Source: Actinomycetota bacterium
GTDB lineage: Bacteria; Actinomycetota; Actinomycetes; S36-B12; UBA10799
NCBI GenBank assembly: GCA_030837395.1
Contig: JAUPKO010000762.1
Location: forward strand, 1 to 14,312
Direction of reading: 5' to 3'
DNA: 14,312 nt
Under the pieces are notes generated by a model, which saw nothing but the letters and a program-made list of their open reading frames with translations, was not told the origin of the DNA and made no database searches. The position numbers and the translations under genes were made by a program. This document shows, one piece after another, positions 7,382 through 14,182 of the stretch; within the stretch, counting starts at the first letter, position 1; every line of letters starts with the position of its first letter.

Positions 7382-8809
7382 ATGAACGTCGAAGCGCATT
7401 CGGGTGACTGCGAGGTAGTGGTGGCGACGAACTGGCAACGCGGTCGGCATGTCTCGGGCGGACGCCGAGATCGAACAGCGCGAGCCGTCTTGGCGTTCCA
7501 CCGGGGCCACATACGGAGAGCGATGGTCACGGTCACCGCGATCATCGCTCTCCTAGCCACGACTCACGCGACCCTCTCCGGTGGGAGATCAGGCCCACCC
7601 ATGCTGCCCGTGGCTACGAAGCCGCCACAGGCAGCCGACGCTCACCTCACGCCCACCACCACGGATACAGGCCACCAGCCACATCCCACCACGCCCGACT
7701 CCGCGCCGACCGTGCCCAATGCGGGCAGTCCGTTCGACTCACCGGGCGCTTCTCAACCCACCGACTGCGTCGCCGCGACGATGGCGGCTATGTCAATGCA
7801 GGAGCGTGCCAGTCAGTTGCTGATGGTCGGAACCCCGATCGCGAACCCGACCACCTTCGCGGCAACTCTGCGCCGCTACCCGGTTGGTGGGGTGTTTCTC
7901 GCCGGTCGCACCTCGCAATCGGCATCCACTCTTCGCCGCCGGATCCGTCTGCTCCAGCAGGAAGCCTCCGCGGGGGGCACAGCCCCGCTACACGTGGCGA
8001 TCGATCAGGAGGGAGGGCTGGTCCAGACCCTCAAAGGCCCCGACTTCCCGACCATCCCACCGGCCGTAACGCAGGGAAGCTGGGGAACCCCGCAACTACG
8101 GGCCACGACCCTCGATTGGGCGAAACGGCTCGTCGACACGGGAGTCACCATCGACCTGGCGCCCGTCGCCGACACCGTGCCCGCGGGGTTCGCCCCATCC
8201 AATCCACCGATAGGTGCTCTCGGGCGCCAACTCGGCTCCGCACCAGAGGACGTCGCGACCGACATCGCTGTCATTGTGGACGCGGCCCAGACGACCGGCC
8301 TGCTGACAACACTCAAGCACTTCCCGGGGTTGGGACGGGTCGCGGTCAACACGGACTCCTCGAACAAAGCAGTGGATCCGGAGGCCACGGCGCAAGACCC
8401 GTACTTGGTGCCCTTCGCCAGGGGGATCGAGGCGGGCTCGGGCGCCGTGATGGTGTCCCTAGCGCTCTACCCCAGCCTGGACAGCCACTCCATCGCAGCG
8501 TTCTCCACGCCAATCATCACCGGGCTGCTCCGCCAGCACATGGGCTACCGAGGGCTCGTCGTGTCGGACGACCTCGGCGCAGCGGCGGCGGTGAAGTCCC
8601 TTCCGGTCGGTGAGCGCGCCGTGCGCTTCGTTCGGGCCGGGGGCGACATGGTCCTGACGGTACGGACAAGCGACGCAGGGCCGATGATCGAGGCGCTGGT
8701 GAGCGCCGCGAAGAACTCCCCAACGTTCGCGGCGCGAGTGGCGGACGCCGCAAGACACGTCCTGGTCAGCAAGTACCGTGCAGGCATCCTGACCTGCCCG
8801 GCCCGCTAG
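7382..8809 (+). CDS. exported family 3 glycoside hydrolase, beta-N-acetylhexosaminidase (LpqI/NagZ-like)
   Basis: This is a GH3 N-terminal TIM-barrel domain (about 130-470 of 475) of the kind that removes beta-linked N-acetylglucosamine from wall fragments. Landmarks are AIDQEGG (206-212), KHFPGLG (312-318), NTDSS (323-327) and VVSDDLG (393-399), whose first Asp is the expected nucleophile. NagZ enzymes have KHFPGHG and Asp-Ser-His. Here those positions read Leu and Asp-Ser-Ser, so the catalytic His is absent. Actinobacterial LpqI-type relatives have a similar PGLG...NTD pattern. A hydrophobic segment (49-65) after HRGHIRR suggests a signal anchor, followed by a Pro/Thr-rich linker. The start is uncertain. 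ATG 7382 lacks a ribosome site, GTG 7421 has GAGG, and ATG 7523 has GGAG but would lose the positive charges before the hydrophobic stretch. The stop TAG lies in the target duplication of the adjacent IS. Confidence 0.88.
   Translation: MNVEAHSGDCEVVVATNWQRGRHVSGGRRDRTARAVLAFHRGHIRRAMVTVTAIIALLATTHATLSGGRSGPPMLPVATKPPQAADAHLTPTTTDTGHQPHPTTPDSAPTVPNAGSPFDSPGASQPTDCVAATMAAMSMQERASQLLMVGTPIANPTTFAATLRRYPVGGVFLAGRTSQSASTLRRRIRLLQQEASAGGTAPLHVAIDQEGGLVQTLKGPDFPTIPPAVTQGSWGTPQLRATTLDWAKRLVDTGVTIDLAPVADTVPAGFAPSNPPIGALGRQLGSAPEDVATDIAVIVDAAQTTGLLTTLKHFPGLGRVAVNTDSSNKAVDPEATAQDPYLVPFARGIEAGSGAVMVSLALYPSLDSHSIAAFSTPIITGLLRQHMGYRGLVVSDDLGAAAAVKSLPVGERAVRFVRAGGDMVLTVRTSDAGPMIEALVSAAKNSPTFAARVADAARHVLVSKYRAGILTCPAR
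8805..8809. repeat. left target-site duplication GCTAG of the IS
   Basis: GCTAG at 8805-8809 recurs at 10708-10712 just beyond the other end of the element. It can be read as 6 bp with one mismatch (GCTAGC and GCTAGG). It includes the TAG stop of the glycosidase gene, so the insertion left that gene whole. Confidence 0.6.
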
Positions 8810-8812
8810 CCC

Positions 8813-8827
8813 GAGTGTCCTGGCTAG
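8813..8827. repeat. left terminal inverted repeat of the IS
   Basis: GAGTGTCCTGGCTAG, identical in all 15 bases to the reverse complement of 10691-10705. The outermost two or three bases (CCC here, CT at the other end) do not align cleanly. Confidence 0.85.
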
Positions 8828-8877
8828 CAATTGACGGACCGGTGTTTCCGCTGGTCAGCGCGGGTTTCTGAGGGGTC

Positions 8878-8893
8878 GGGGTGTATGACCTAA
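8878..8893. repeat. left subterminal inverted repeat of the IS
   Basis: GGGGTGTATGACCTAA matches the reverse complement of 10593-10608 at 15 of 16 positions. It overlaps the transposase stop codon (TAG, minus strand, 8890-8892). No target duplication flanks this inner pair, so it looks like a subterminal transposase-binding site, not the true end. Confidence 0.65.
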
Positions 8894-10589
8894 CTCTTGG
8901 GTGCCCACCGTCGGAGGTCGAAGATGTCGATCAGGGTGTCCTGTTCGGGGACGGTCTGGGTCAGGACCCGGCGGGCCGTGGGGCGCCCGCCGGTGGAGGG
9001 GAAGAACAGGACGGTTTCCTGGATACCGGCCAGGGTGTCCAACAGTGCCCGTACGGACAGGGGCAGGCCCGCCTGGGTGGCCTGTCGGCGCATCAGGTGC
9101 GCCAGTTGCAGGGCCAGGACGCAGGTGTAGGTGTGGACCCGGATCGCTTGGTCGGTCCTGGTTCATAGGCGAGAACGACACCACGTGCGGGTCCTTGAGT
9201 TGGCGGAACCCGAACTCGGCGTCGGACTGGGACCGGTAGGCGGCCACCACATCGGTGATCGGCCAGGTCTCGCGGTTGGTGACCAGGACCCGTTTGCCGA
9301 ATACCTGGTTCTCCAGGTCGATGCGGGCCGCCTCGTCCAGCCGCCAGGTCAACCGCAGGTCCGCTGGAGCCTCGCCGGCCAGGTCCCAGACCAGGACCCG
9401 CTTGACCCAGGAGTCCTTGCAGATCGAGGTGATCTCGGTGGTCACCCCGGAGCGGGCGCGGCGGGTCTTGCCCCGGGCCAGCCGGTCGGCCAGTTCACTC
9501 AACCGTGCCACCGCTTTGACCAGAGTCTGGTCCAGTCCCCGGGACTGCCCGACGTGCAGGGTCTGCGAATGGGTCAGGATCACCCGGGTTTCCTTGCCGT
9601 ACACCGTCTTGCGGGTTTCCAGCGCGGTCAGCCCGGGGCAGCGGACCGGATCGACCACGGTCCGGTCCTCGCCCGGTAGGGCGAGCAGGTCCGGATGATC
9701 CGACGGCGGCAGGGACGTGACATAGCCGATCTTCCGGGTGCGCAGGTCGGTGAAATTGTCCTGAGAGTTCTGGCCGGCATCGAAGACCACCGTGATCTGG
9801 TCGAGCGGGTCGGGGCCGGTGGCCAGTGCGGCGTACCGGGAGCACAGCTCGGTGAGCATCATCGGGAACTGGGTGACGTCCGGTCGGTTACCCGGGTAGG
9901 TATGCGACAGCAGGGGGATCCCGCCGTTGCGGGTTACGACCAGGCCCAGACCGACCAGCCGCAGGTCGGCGCGCTTCTGCTGGGCCTTGCCCCGCTGGGC
10001 CAGCGACGCGGACGGGTTGGTGGAGTCGATGAAGGTGGCGAAGTTCGTCCTGTCCAGGGCGACGGCGGAGATGTCCAGACCGAACTGGGTGACCATCGCG
10101 GCGCTGACCCGCCGTTCGATCTGCGCCAGGTCCTCCGTGGTCACTGTGTGGGTGGCGTCCCAGGCCCGGCGGTGGTCCAGGATCTCCGGCCGGATCCGGG
10201 TGAACCGGTCAGCGGCGGTGCTGGCCCACCAGCCGGCGAACGAGCGTTTCGACCGCGGATCGACCAGACGATTCAGAGCGGCCAACGCCAGATACGTCCC
10301 GACCGAGGCCCCCGCATCCGCACGACGAGGACCGACCACCTCGTCGGCGATCCCGATGACGCCCAGCTGCTTGCAGGACCGACCATCCGGCCGCGACCGC
10401 CCCGAACCCCAGATGACGCGTCCGGGAGGGCACCGCCACCGTCCCGGTCATCGCCGCCTCGATCTCCGAGGCCGTGCCCAGGTATCGTTCGGAGACCATC
10501 TTGGGCTTGCCGTCGACCCGGGCCATCTCCCGCAGGTACCAGTAGGTGTTCCCACCCACCTTCTTCGGGTACAGGCTCGCCACGGCCAC
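8890..10589 (-). pseudogene. IS1634-family DDE transposase, two frameshifts
   Basis: The GTG at 10589 starts a typical N-terminus (KKVGGNTYWYLREMARVDGK). At 10370 one extra base between CAA and CAG breaks the frame; reading past it gives LGVIGIADEVVGP and the main body. The body holds ALDRTNF (first Asp), VVFDAGQNSQDNF (second Asp) and the Y-R-E-K block YRSQSDAEFGFRQLK with the catalytic Glu. Near 9157-9160 about two bases are missing after SPMNQ. The right frame then resumes with TDQAIRVHTYTC, continues through LLDTLAGIQETVLFFPS and ends DLRRWAPKS, with TAG at 8890-8892. All catalytic residues survive, so decay is recent, but no full-length protein can be made without two frame corrections. 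Neither site looks like a slippery heptamer. Confidence 0.88.
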
Positions 10590-10592
10590 ACT

Positions 10593-10608
10593 TTAGGTCA
10601 TACGCCCC
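10593..10608. repeat. right subterminal inverted repeat of the IS
   Basis: TTAGGTCATACGCCCC, partner of 8878-8893. It ends only three bases before the transposase GTG start, where the ribosome site or promoter should lie, so protein binding here could also control transposase expression. Confidence 0.65.
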
Positions 10609-10690
10609 AAGCTCCGCATCGCGGGTAGTCCCGGACGAATCACCGCAGTTCAACCGCTCGCGACTTGATCACGAACTGCCCATGACCAAA

Positions 10691-10705
10691 CTAGCCAGGA
10701 CACTC
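10691..10705. repeat. right terminal inverted repeat of the IS
   Basis: CTAGCCAGGACACTC, exact reverse complement of the left terminal repeat at 8813-8827. Confidence 0.85.
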
Positions 10706-10707
10706 AG

Positions 10708-10712
10708 GCTAG
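10708..10712. repeat. right target-site duplication GCTAG of the IS
   Basis: Second copy of GCTAG, directly outside the right end of the element; the first copy is at 8805-8809. Confidence 0.6.
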
Positions 10713-10747
10713 GCTTGGGCTTGGCCTGTGTCCACGACCCCCACGGA

Positions 10748-11227
10748 TCAGGCGAGGCCCGCTGCCTCGGCCAGTAGGGCCTCCCTGTTAGCCAGAACAA
10801 AGTCCTTCAAGGCCTCGGGCCTCAGGTTGACCGACTCCAGGGCGTCGCCGCCCAGATCGACGCGATCCACCTCATAGCCCCCGCGCGAGGGGTCGTCGAA
10901 CTCCGGTCCGCAGCGGGCCGACTCGTCCAGACTGACCAGGCGCGCGACGAAGAAGTGCTGCACCGCGATCCCGGCGTCCGATCGGGTGCTGTGCAGGAAC
11001 ACCTGGGAAACGCCTTGGGCCTCGGCGCCCAACTCCTCGGACAGCTCGCGGCGCAGAGCATCCTCGAGCGAGGCGTCGGCGGCCTCCACGCCACCGCCGG
11101 GAGCCGTCCAGTAGGGCGCCTGTCCAGGCCTGGTGCGCTTGACCAGCACAATCCGCGCCAAATCGTCGATCAAGATCGCACGAGCCGCGCGTCGCCCCAC
11201 AACAACCGTTGATGGTTCTTCCGTCAC
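10748..11227 (-). CDS. Nudix hydrolase
   Basis: This is a 159-residue single-domain Nudix protein, an enzyme class that splits nucleoside diphosphates linked to another group. The box is visible at about residues 44-68: APGGGVEAADASLEDALRRE followed by LSEELG. The REL-x-EE-x-G part, which binds the catalytic metal, is intact. The first Glu of the canonical GX5EX7REUXEEXGU pattern is replaced, as the local sequence is AADAS where PGES is common. Before it, AARAILIDDLARIVLVKR is the usual first strand pair and WTAPGGG the usual entry to the box. The substrate cannot be read from sequence; a sanitising or nucleotide-sugar role is possible. The start is GTG 11227, with no clear ribosome site. The gene converges on the glycosidase, and the IS now lies between them. 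Confidence 0.88.
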   Translation of the reverse strand: MTEEPSTVVVGRRAARAILIDDLARIVLVKRTRPGQAPYWTAPGGGVEAADASLEDALRRELSEELGAEAQGVSQVFLHSTRSDAGIAVQHFFVARLVSLDESARCGPEFDDPSRGGYEVDRVDLGGDALESVNLRPEALKDFVLANREALLAEAAGLA

Positions 11228-11512
11228 GCGACCAAGCGTAGAGGCGCAGACGCGAGCCTACGTCAGGTGAACACGTCTTCAGCCAGACAGGCAACAACAC
11301 GGCGTCGGAAAGCGACAGACGCCGTGTCGGCGCGCACAGCGGCGGGCCGTTCGGAAATCGCCCGAGGGCTGGGACTCCTCATCATGGGGCCGGTCAGCCC
11401 CGTGTTGCTCATACGAGTTCGTCTCCGTGAGGCGACCGAGCACCGCCGCCATCGCGCGCGGCGCCGTCCTCGGTCATGTCGTCCAGCGCGAACCTGCGAC
11501 ACAATCGACAGC

Positions 11513-13120
11513 GTGGTAACGATCAACGACGAGGAGACGCTACGGCGATTTGTCCTGCGCGCACGACGTGTGCAGGCGCATTCACTCGTCCAAAACTGCG
11601 ATGAGTTGCTGTACGCCAGCGGTGAGTTCCAAGGACAGGTCGACGTATCGGGCCGCATGTCGATCACACGACGTTTGCCCAGCGACGAGGAGGTCTTCGA
11701 GTCGTTGGCGTCGAGAGTCAGACCCCTAACCGTGAAGTCCGAGCCCGTCTACTACGTCAAGGTCTTCGATGCGATCAACCGCAGCCTCAGAGAATCTGAT
11801 GTCGATGAGGCGCAGCGGGCACGGCTCGGCGAGCTGCAAAGGGCATGGGAAGCTGCGGAAATCCAGGGAACGCAGATGCAGGCCTACGCGGTGCAGTCGG
11901 CGCGGATCGACGGGACTGACACAACGAACTTGGTCTCGGATACACAGCTTGCCGCCGCGTGGCTGTATGCCGACCTTGTGCATTCTGATGCGCAGGGACC
12001 AAAGCAGGAGGCTCTTGCGTTCCCGCTTCGAGAGCGATACGCCGCCGCGGTTCGCCTGTTCTCACATCTTGCAGCGCTCACAGTCGCCACTCTGAAAGCG
12101 GTCGAGATTCTACGCGATTCCGGTGCACTCGCAATCGAGGAGTCGCCGTGGGAAGAGGACGTGGTTGTCGGGGCCTCCGAGTTCGTACAGGAGGCGCGTG
12201 TCTTCGTTGCTCCGCTGGGTAGCGCAAGGCCGGACCTGCGTTACTCCTTGGCTCTCGGGGAGGAGTGGAGTGCCTTCACCGTTACCGAACTGCTCAGGCA
12301 AGACCCGGCAAATCACGTCCGTGTCATGTTGAGAGACGAAGCCGGAGGAACGATCGCCTGGTACGAGTCAGCGGTGTCGCGACGTAAGCCTGACGAGACC
12401 ACCGCCGAGTGGGACGTCTTGGTCGCAGGCAGCGTCGTCTTCAAGTTCTCCTTCGATCTGCAAGACGAACGGATGACCGGCGCTCACTTCCTCGGATGGG
12501 ACGCTTTCGACTCGACCAACGAACTCAAACTCGCCTCGACACAGCTCCTTGTCCAGTTGCACCACACAGTGGCAATGGCGTTCGAGGTACAGGAGCAAGA
12601 ACTCATCACGCTGAGCCCACCTACATTCACAGAACGCGAACTTAAAGAACTCGAAGTCATCGCCCAGACAGCCGAGGACATCGTGACGATCGAGCGCATC
12701 ACCGGCCAGGCACTCGACCCGTGCAACCCGCCCTTCGATGATCGAGACCGCGTGCGCTTGCGTCGTACCCGTCTCACGTGGGAAGGCCGGATCGTTCATG
12801 CCATGCGCCACCCCGTAACAGTTGCGGCCCCCGACGGCCACCCGCCACAAGTCATAGTGATCACCGCGGGGACGTTTGATGTCGGTGACGCGCAGGTGCC
12901 CACCCCGAACACGCTGATGCGGCACCCTGACATGACGGCGACAGAGACTGGCACAGCACCCGAAGTTGGTCCCGAGGCCAAGACTTACAGGATGCAGCCT
13001 CCGGACGGGGAGCAGTTCTTCGCATGGGCGCCAGAGCGAGTCCGGGTCTCCAGCGATGACGACCTCGCGATCACCGCATCGTGGGACCTGATCGGCATTG
13101 ACGAAACGGCGTTCAGCTAG
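11513..13120 (+). CDS. uncharacterised 535-residue protein
   Basis: I do not recognise this protein. It is soluble and acidic, with no signal peptide or membrane helix. The first 200 residues look mainly helical (ETLRRFVLRARRVQAHSLVQ; DEAQRARLGELQRAWEAAEI). A middle part mixes strands and helices (SVVFKFSFDLQDERMTGAHF). The last 130 residues look strand-rich (LTWEGRIVHAMRHPVTVAAP, QVIVITAGTFDVGDAQVP). No nuclease, ATPase or methylase motif is seen. The start is set at GTG 11513. The frame is open back to 11267, but those 82 residues are Arg-rich and look noncoding. No Shine-Dalgarno precedes 11513. CACAAT (11500-11505), seven bases before it, could be a -10 element for leaderless expression. 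The coding region is near 60% G+C by eye, lower than the operon, which suggests transfer. It stands alone beside degraded mobile DNA, so an accessory role is likely. Confidence 0.75.
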   Translation: MVTINDEETLRRFVLRARRVQAHSLVQNCDELLYASGEFQGQVDVSGRMSITRRLPSDEEVFESLASRVRPLTVKSEPVYYVKVFDAINRSLRESDVDEAQRARLGELQRAWEAAEIQGTQMQAYAVQSARIDGTDTTNLVSDTQLAAAWLYADLVHSDAQGPKQEALAFPLRERYAAAVRLFSHLAALTVATLKAVEILRDSGALAIEESPWEEDVVVGASEFVQEARVFVAPLGSARPDLRYSLALGEEWSAFTVTELLRQDPANHVRVMLRDEAGGTIAWYESAVSRRKPDETTAEWDVLVAGSVVFKFSFDLQDERMTGAHFLGWDAFDSTNELKLASTQLLVQLHHTVAMAFEVQEQELITLSPPTFTERELKELEVIAQTAEDIVTIERITGQALDPCNPPFDDRDRVRLRRTRLTWEGRIVHAMRHPVTVAAPDGHPPQVIVITAGTFDVGDAQVPTPNTLMRHPDMTATETGTAPEVGPEAKTYRMQPPDGEQFFAWAPERVRVSSDDDLAITASWDLIGIDETAFS

Positions 13121-13149
13121 TCCTGTCTTTCGCAACCCTCACCGGACCG

Positions 13150-13221
13150 CTGCGAGCGGCCGCCACCCGATAACAGCAGGCCATCGACACCCTCGCCCGC
13201 CAGAACGGGATCGCAGCATGA
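13150..13221 (+). pseudogene. possible C-terminal remnant of a lost gene
   Basis: One frame reads LRAAATR, a TAA stop at 13171-13173, then QQAIDTLARQNGIAA and TGA at 13219-13221. The regular amphipathic pattern (AIDTLARQNGI) looks like the tail of a real protein, perhaps a transposase, interrupted by a nonsense change. The family is not recognised, and the piece is short enough to be accidental. Confidence 0.25.
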
Positions 13222-13255
13222 ACCCGACCCCGCAACCCAAAACCTGACTCAGAAC

Positions 13256-13284
13256 TCCGGCTTCGCCGGACCTAGCCCTCTAGG
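13256..13284. other. two adjacent small hairpins
   Basis: TCCGGC-TTC-GCCGGA (13256-13270) is followed directly by CCTAG-CCCT-CTAGG (13271-13284). Both stems are perfect. There is no T-run on either side, so termination for the gene ending at 13120 is possible but weak. Tandem hairpins like this are also seen at ends of lost mobile elements. Confidence 0.35.
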
Positions 13285-13580
13285 AGAGGAACGACCGATA
13301 AAAAGGCATCTTCCCTCAAACCCCCCAAACGAGTGACAGACCGCCCCCCCCAAACGGCTCGTCGAACAATCAAAATTCCGGTAGCCAGGAGCACCGCCCT
13401 GAGGATTAGAGTGATTTGAAGGCACTTAGTATGTTTCGAGGCTGTGTGCGCTCACACGCAGTCCGGAACTCAGCCCCGAACCCCGACCCTCGCTCGGAGA
13501 TCAGCAGAGAAGGGCGATCCGGGAGGGTGGGTGGTCGCTGGGTGATGATCTCCTCGCTCCGGCCGCCACGAAGGCGACCA

Positions 13581-13658
13581 TGCCGGTGTCCAGGGCGCAA
13601 AGACCGGACCTCGCTGCGCTCGGTCGTTGCGCGAGCCCTTGCGGTCTGGACACCGGCA
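13581..13658. repeat. long inverted repeat with 13-bp perfect outer arms
   Basis: TGCCGGTGTCCAG (13581-13593) and CTGGACACCGGCA (13646-13658) are exact complements. After one wobble and one mismatch the pairing goes on with CGCAA (13596-13600) and TTGCG (13639-13643). The inner 38 bases contain a smaller ACCG/CGGT pairing. As RNA or extruded DNA it would form a 20-bp cruciform arm. There is no T-run, so it is not an ordinary terminator; its function is unknown. Confidence 0.5.
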
Positions 13659-13827
13659 CGGCAGATCAGAGATCGCCCGAAACGAGGGGATCACCGCCTA
13701 CCGCCGGAGCACACGGCAACGGCCGCGCGTCGTGCAACTGGCGTGCAACAAGAGACGGTCGTCACCGGGCACCAGCGGGCATCCACGGGCAACCGGAACC
13801 GCTGCTCAGCGGCCTGCCCTGGGGTAC

Positions 13828-13889
13828 ATGATCAGCTTCCGATACTCATCAGCTTCCACCACAGGGGCTTGGAGAGGCTGTACCACTGA
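13828..13889 (+). pseudogene. higB: remnant of HigB toxin N-terminus
   Basis: From 13848 the frame reads ISFHHRGLERLYH and then TGA at 13887-13889. This is the usual beginning of actinobacterial HigB (RelE-type mRNA-cleaving) toxins, which start Met-Ile-x-Ser-Phe and continue Lys/Arg-Gly-Leu-Glu. The expected ATG lies at 13828 but is followed by a 17-base partial duplication: ATCAGCTTCC occurs at 13831-13840 and again at 13848-13857, which shifts the frame. The other roughly 80 codons of the toxin are gone, since the antitoxin start follows within 20 bases. The toxin is therefore not made. Confidence 0.65.
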
Positions 13890-13908
13890 TCCGGAGGTGA
13901 GGACGGTG

Positions 13909-14182
13909 ATGAAGAATCCGGTGCACCCGGGCGAGATCCTCCGTGAGGACGTCCTGGTGGAACTCGGCTTGGAGCGTTATAGAGGCCGCGTCCCGCCCGG
14001 GGGTCTCGCGCGTGACCTTGAGCAGGGTGCTTCACGGGCATGCTCGGATCAGCCCGAACCTGGCCGTGCGTCTGGAGGAGGCCGGCGCCGGGGCGCGTTG
14101 CTCCTGGCCGGCCATGCAGTCGGTTCATGATCTGGCCGCCGAACGAGCCGGGGGCCGACCGAAGTTCAGCGGGCTCGACTCA
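13909..14182 (+). pseudogene. higA: HigA-family antitoxin, single-base frameshift
   Basis: The ATG at 13909 (with GAGGA at 13899-13903) opens MKNPVHPGEILREDVLVELG, the hallmark start of HigA/VapI-type helix-turn-helix antitoxins. An extra G at 13971-13972 breaks the frame. In the corrected frame the protein continues LSVIEAASRPGVSRVTLSRV, LHGHARISPNLAVRLEEAG and then MQSVHDLAAERAGGRPKF, which is the whole HTH domain and the normal C-terminus. The uncorrected frame runs on as Gly/Arg-rich nonsense to a TGA at 14128-14130. HigA normally binds the HigB toxin and represses its own operon. Here its toxin is also deleted, so the module is dead. The homology ends at the stop of the convergent gene. 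Confidence 0.85.

Larger units (their letters stand above)
8810..10707 (-). mobile_element. IS1634-like insertion sequence, inactive
   Basis: The element is about 1.9 kb and is bounded by 15-bp perfect inverted repeats, GAGTGTCCTGGCTAG at 8813-8827 and its complement at 10691-10705. It is flanked by GCTAG on both sides. A single transposase gene lies on the minus strand and is broken by two frameshifts. A second inner inverted-repeat pair sits 50-80 bases inside the ends. Length, repeat type and a 5-6 bp duplication suit the IS1634 family. It lies between the convergent ends of the glycosidase and Nudix genes. Removing it and one GCTAG leaves them about 35 bases apart. Confidence 0.85.
13121..13827. 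other. about 700 bases of degraded, gene-free DNA
   Basis: No credible complete gene is seen on either strand; the open frames are short, Arg/Pro-rich and overlap one another. The stretch holds a possible C-terminal fragment at 13150-13221, two adjacent hairpins (13256-13284) and a repeated CCCCCCAAACG (13321-13331 and 13346-13356). It also holds a small GTGTG-CGCT-CACAC palindrome (13444-13457) and a long inverted repeat (13581-13658). G+C drops locally around 13290-13430, unlike the rest of the window. A patch near 13668-13740 reads SEIARNEGITAY...RVVQLA, faintly like the helix-turn-helix tail of a large serine recombinase. Confidence 0.5.

Noticed and set aside
7206..7383. Short frame reading HREEKTRRQEIARLTG as a gene fragment
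   Set aside because: No start with a ribosome site, no family match that I can name; may be chance.
9695..10777. Plus-strand open frame of 360 codons opposite the transposase
   Set aside because: Shadow frame, Arg/Gly/Pro-rich, crossing the IS end.
11384..11403. Hairpin ATGGGGC-CGGTCA-GCCCCGT before the unknown gene
   Set aside because: Short stem without a T-run; no gene clearly ends upstream on the plus strand.
12368..13135. Minus-strand open frame of 255 codons opposite the unknown protein
   Set aside because: Composition is unlike a folded protein, and the plus-strand frame has the more convincing pattern of hydrophobic and charged residues.
13668..13740. Serine recombinase tail (SEIARNEGITAY)
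   Set aside because: Only a dozen residues look right, and the rest does not follow the family.
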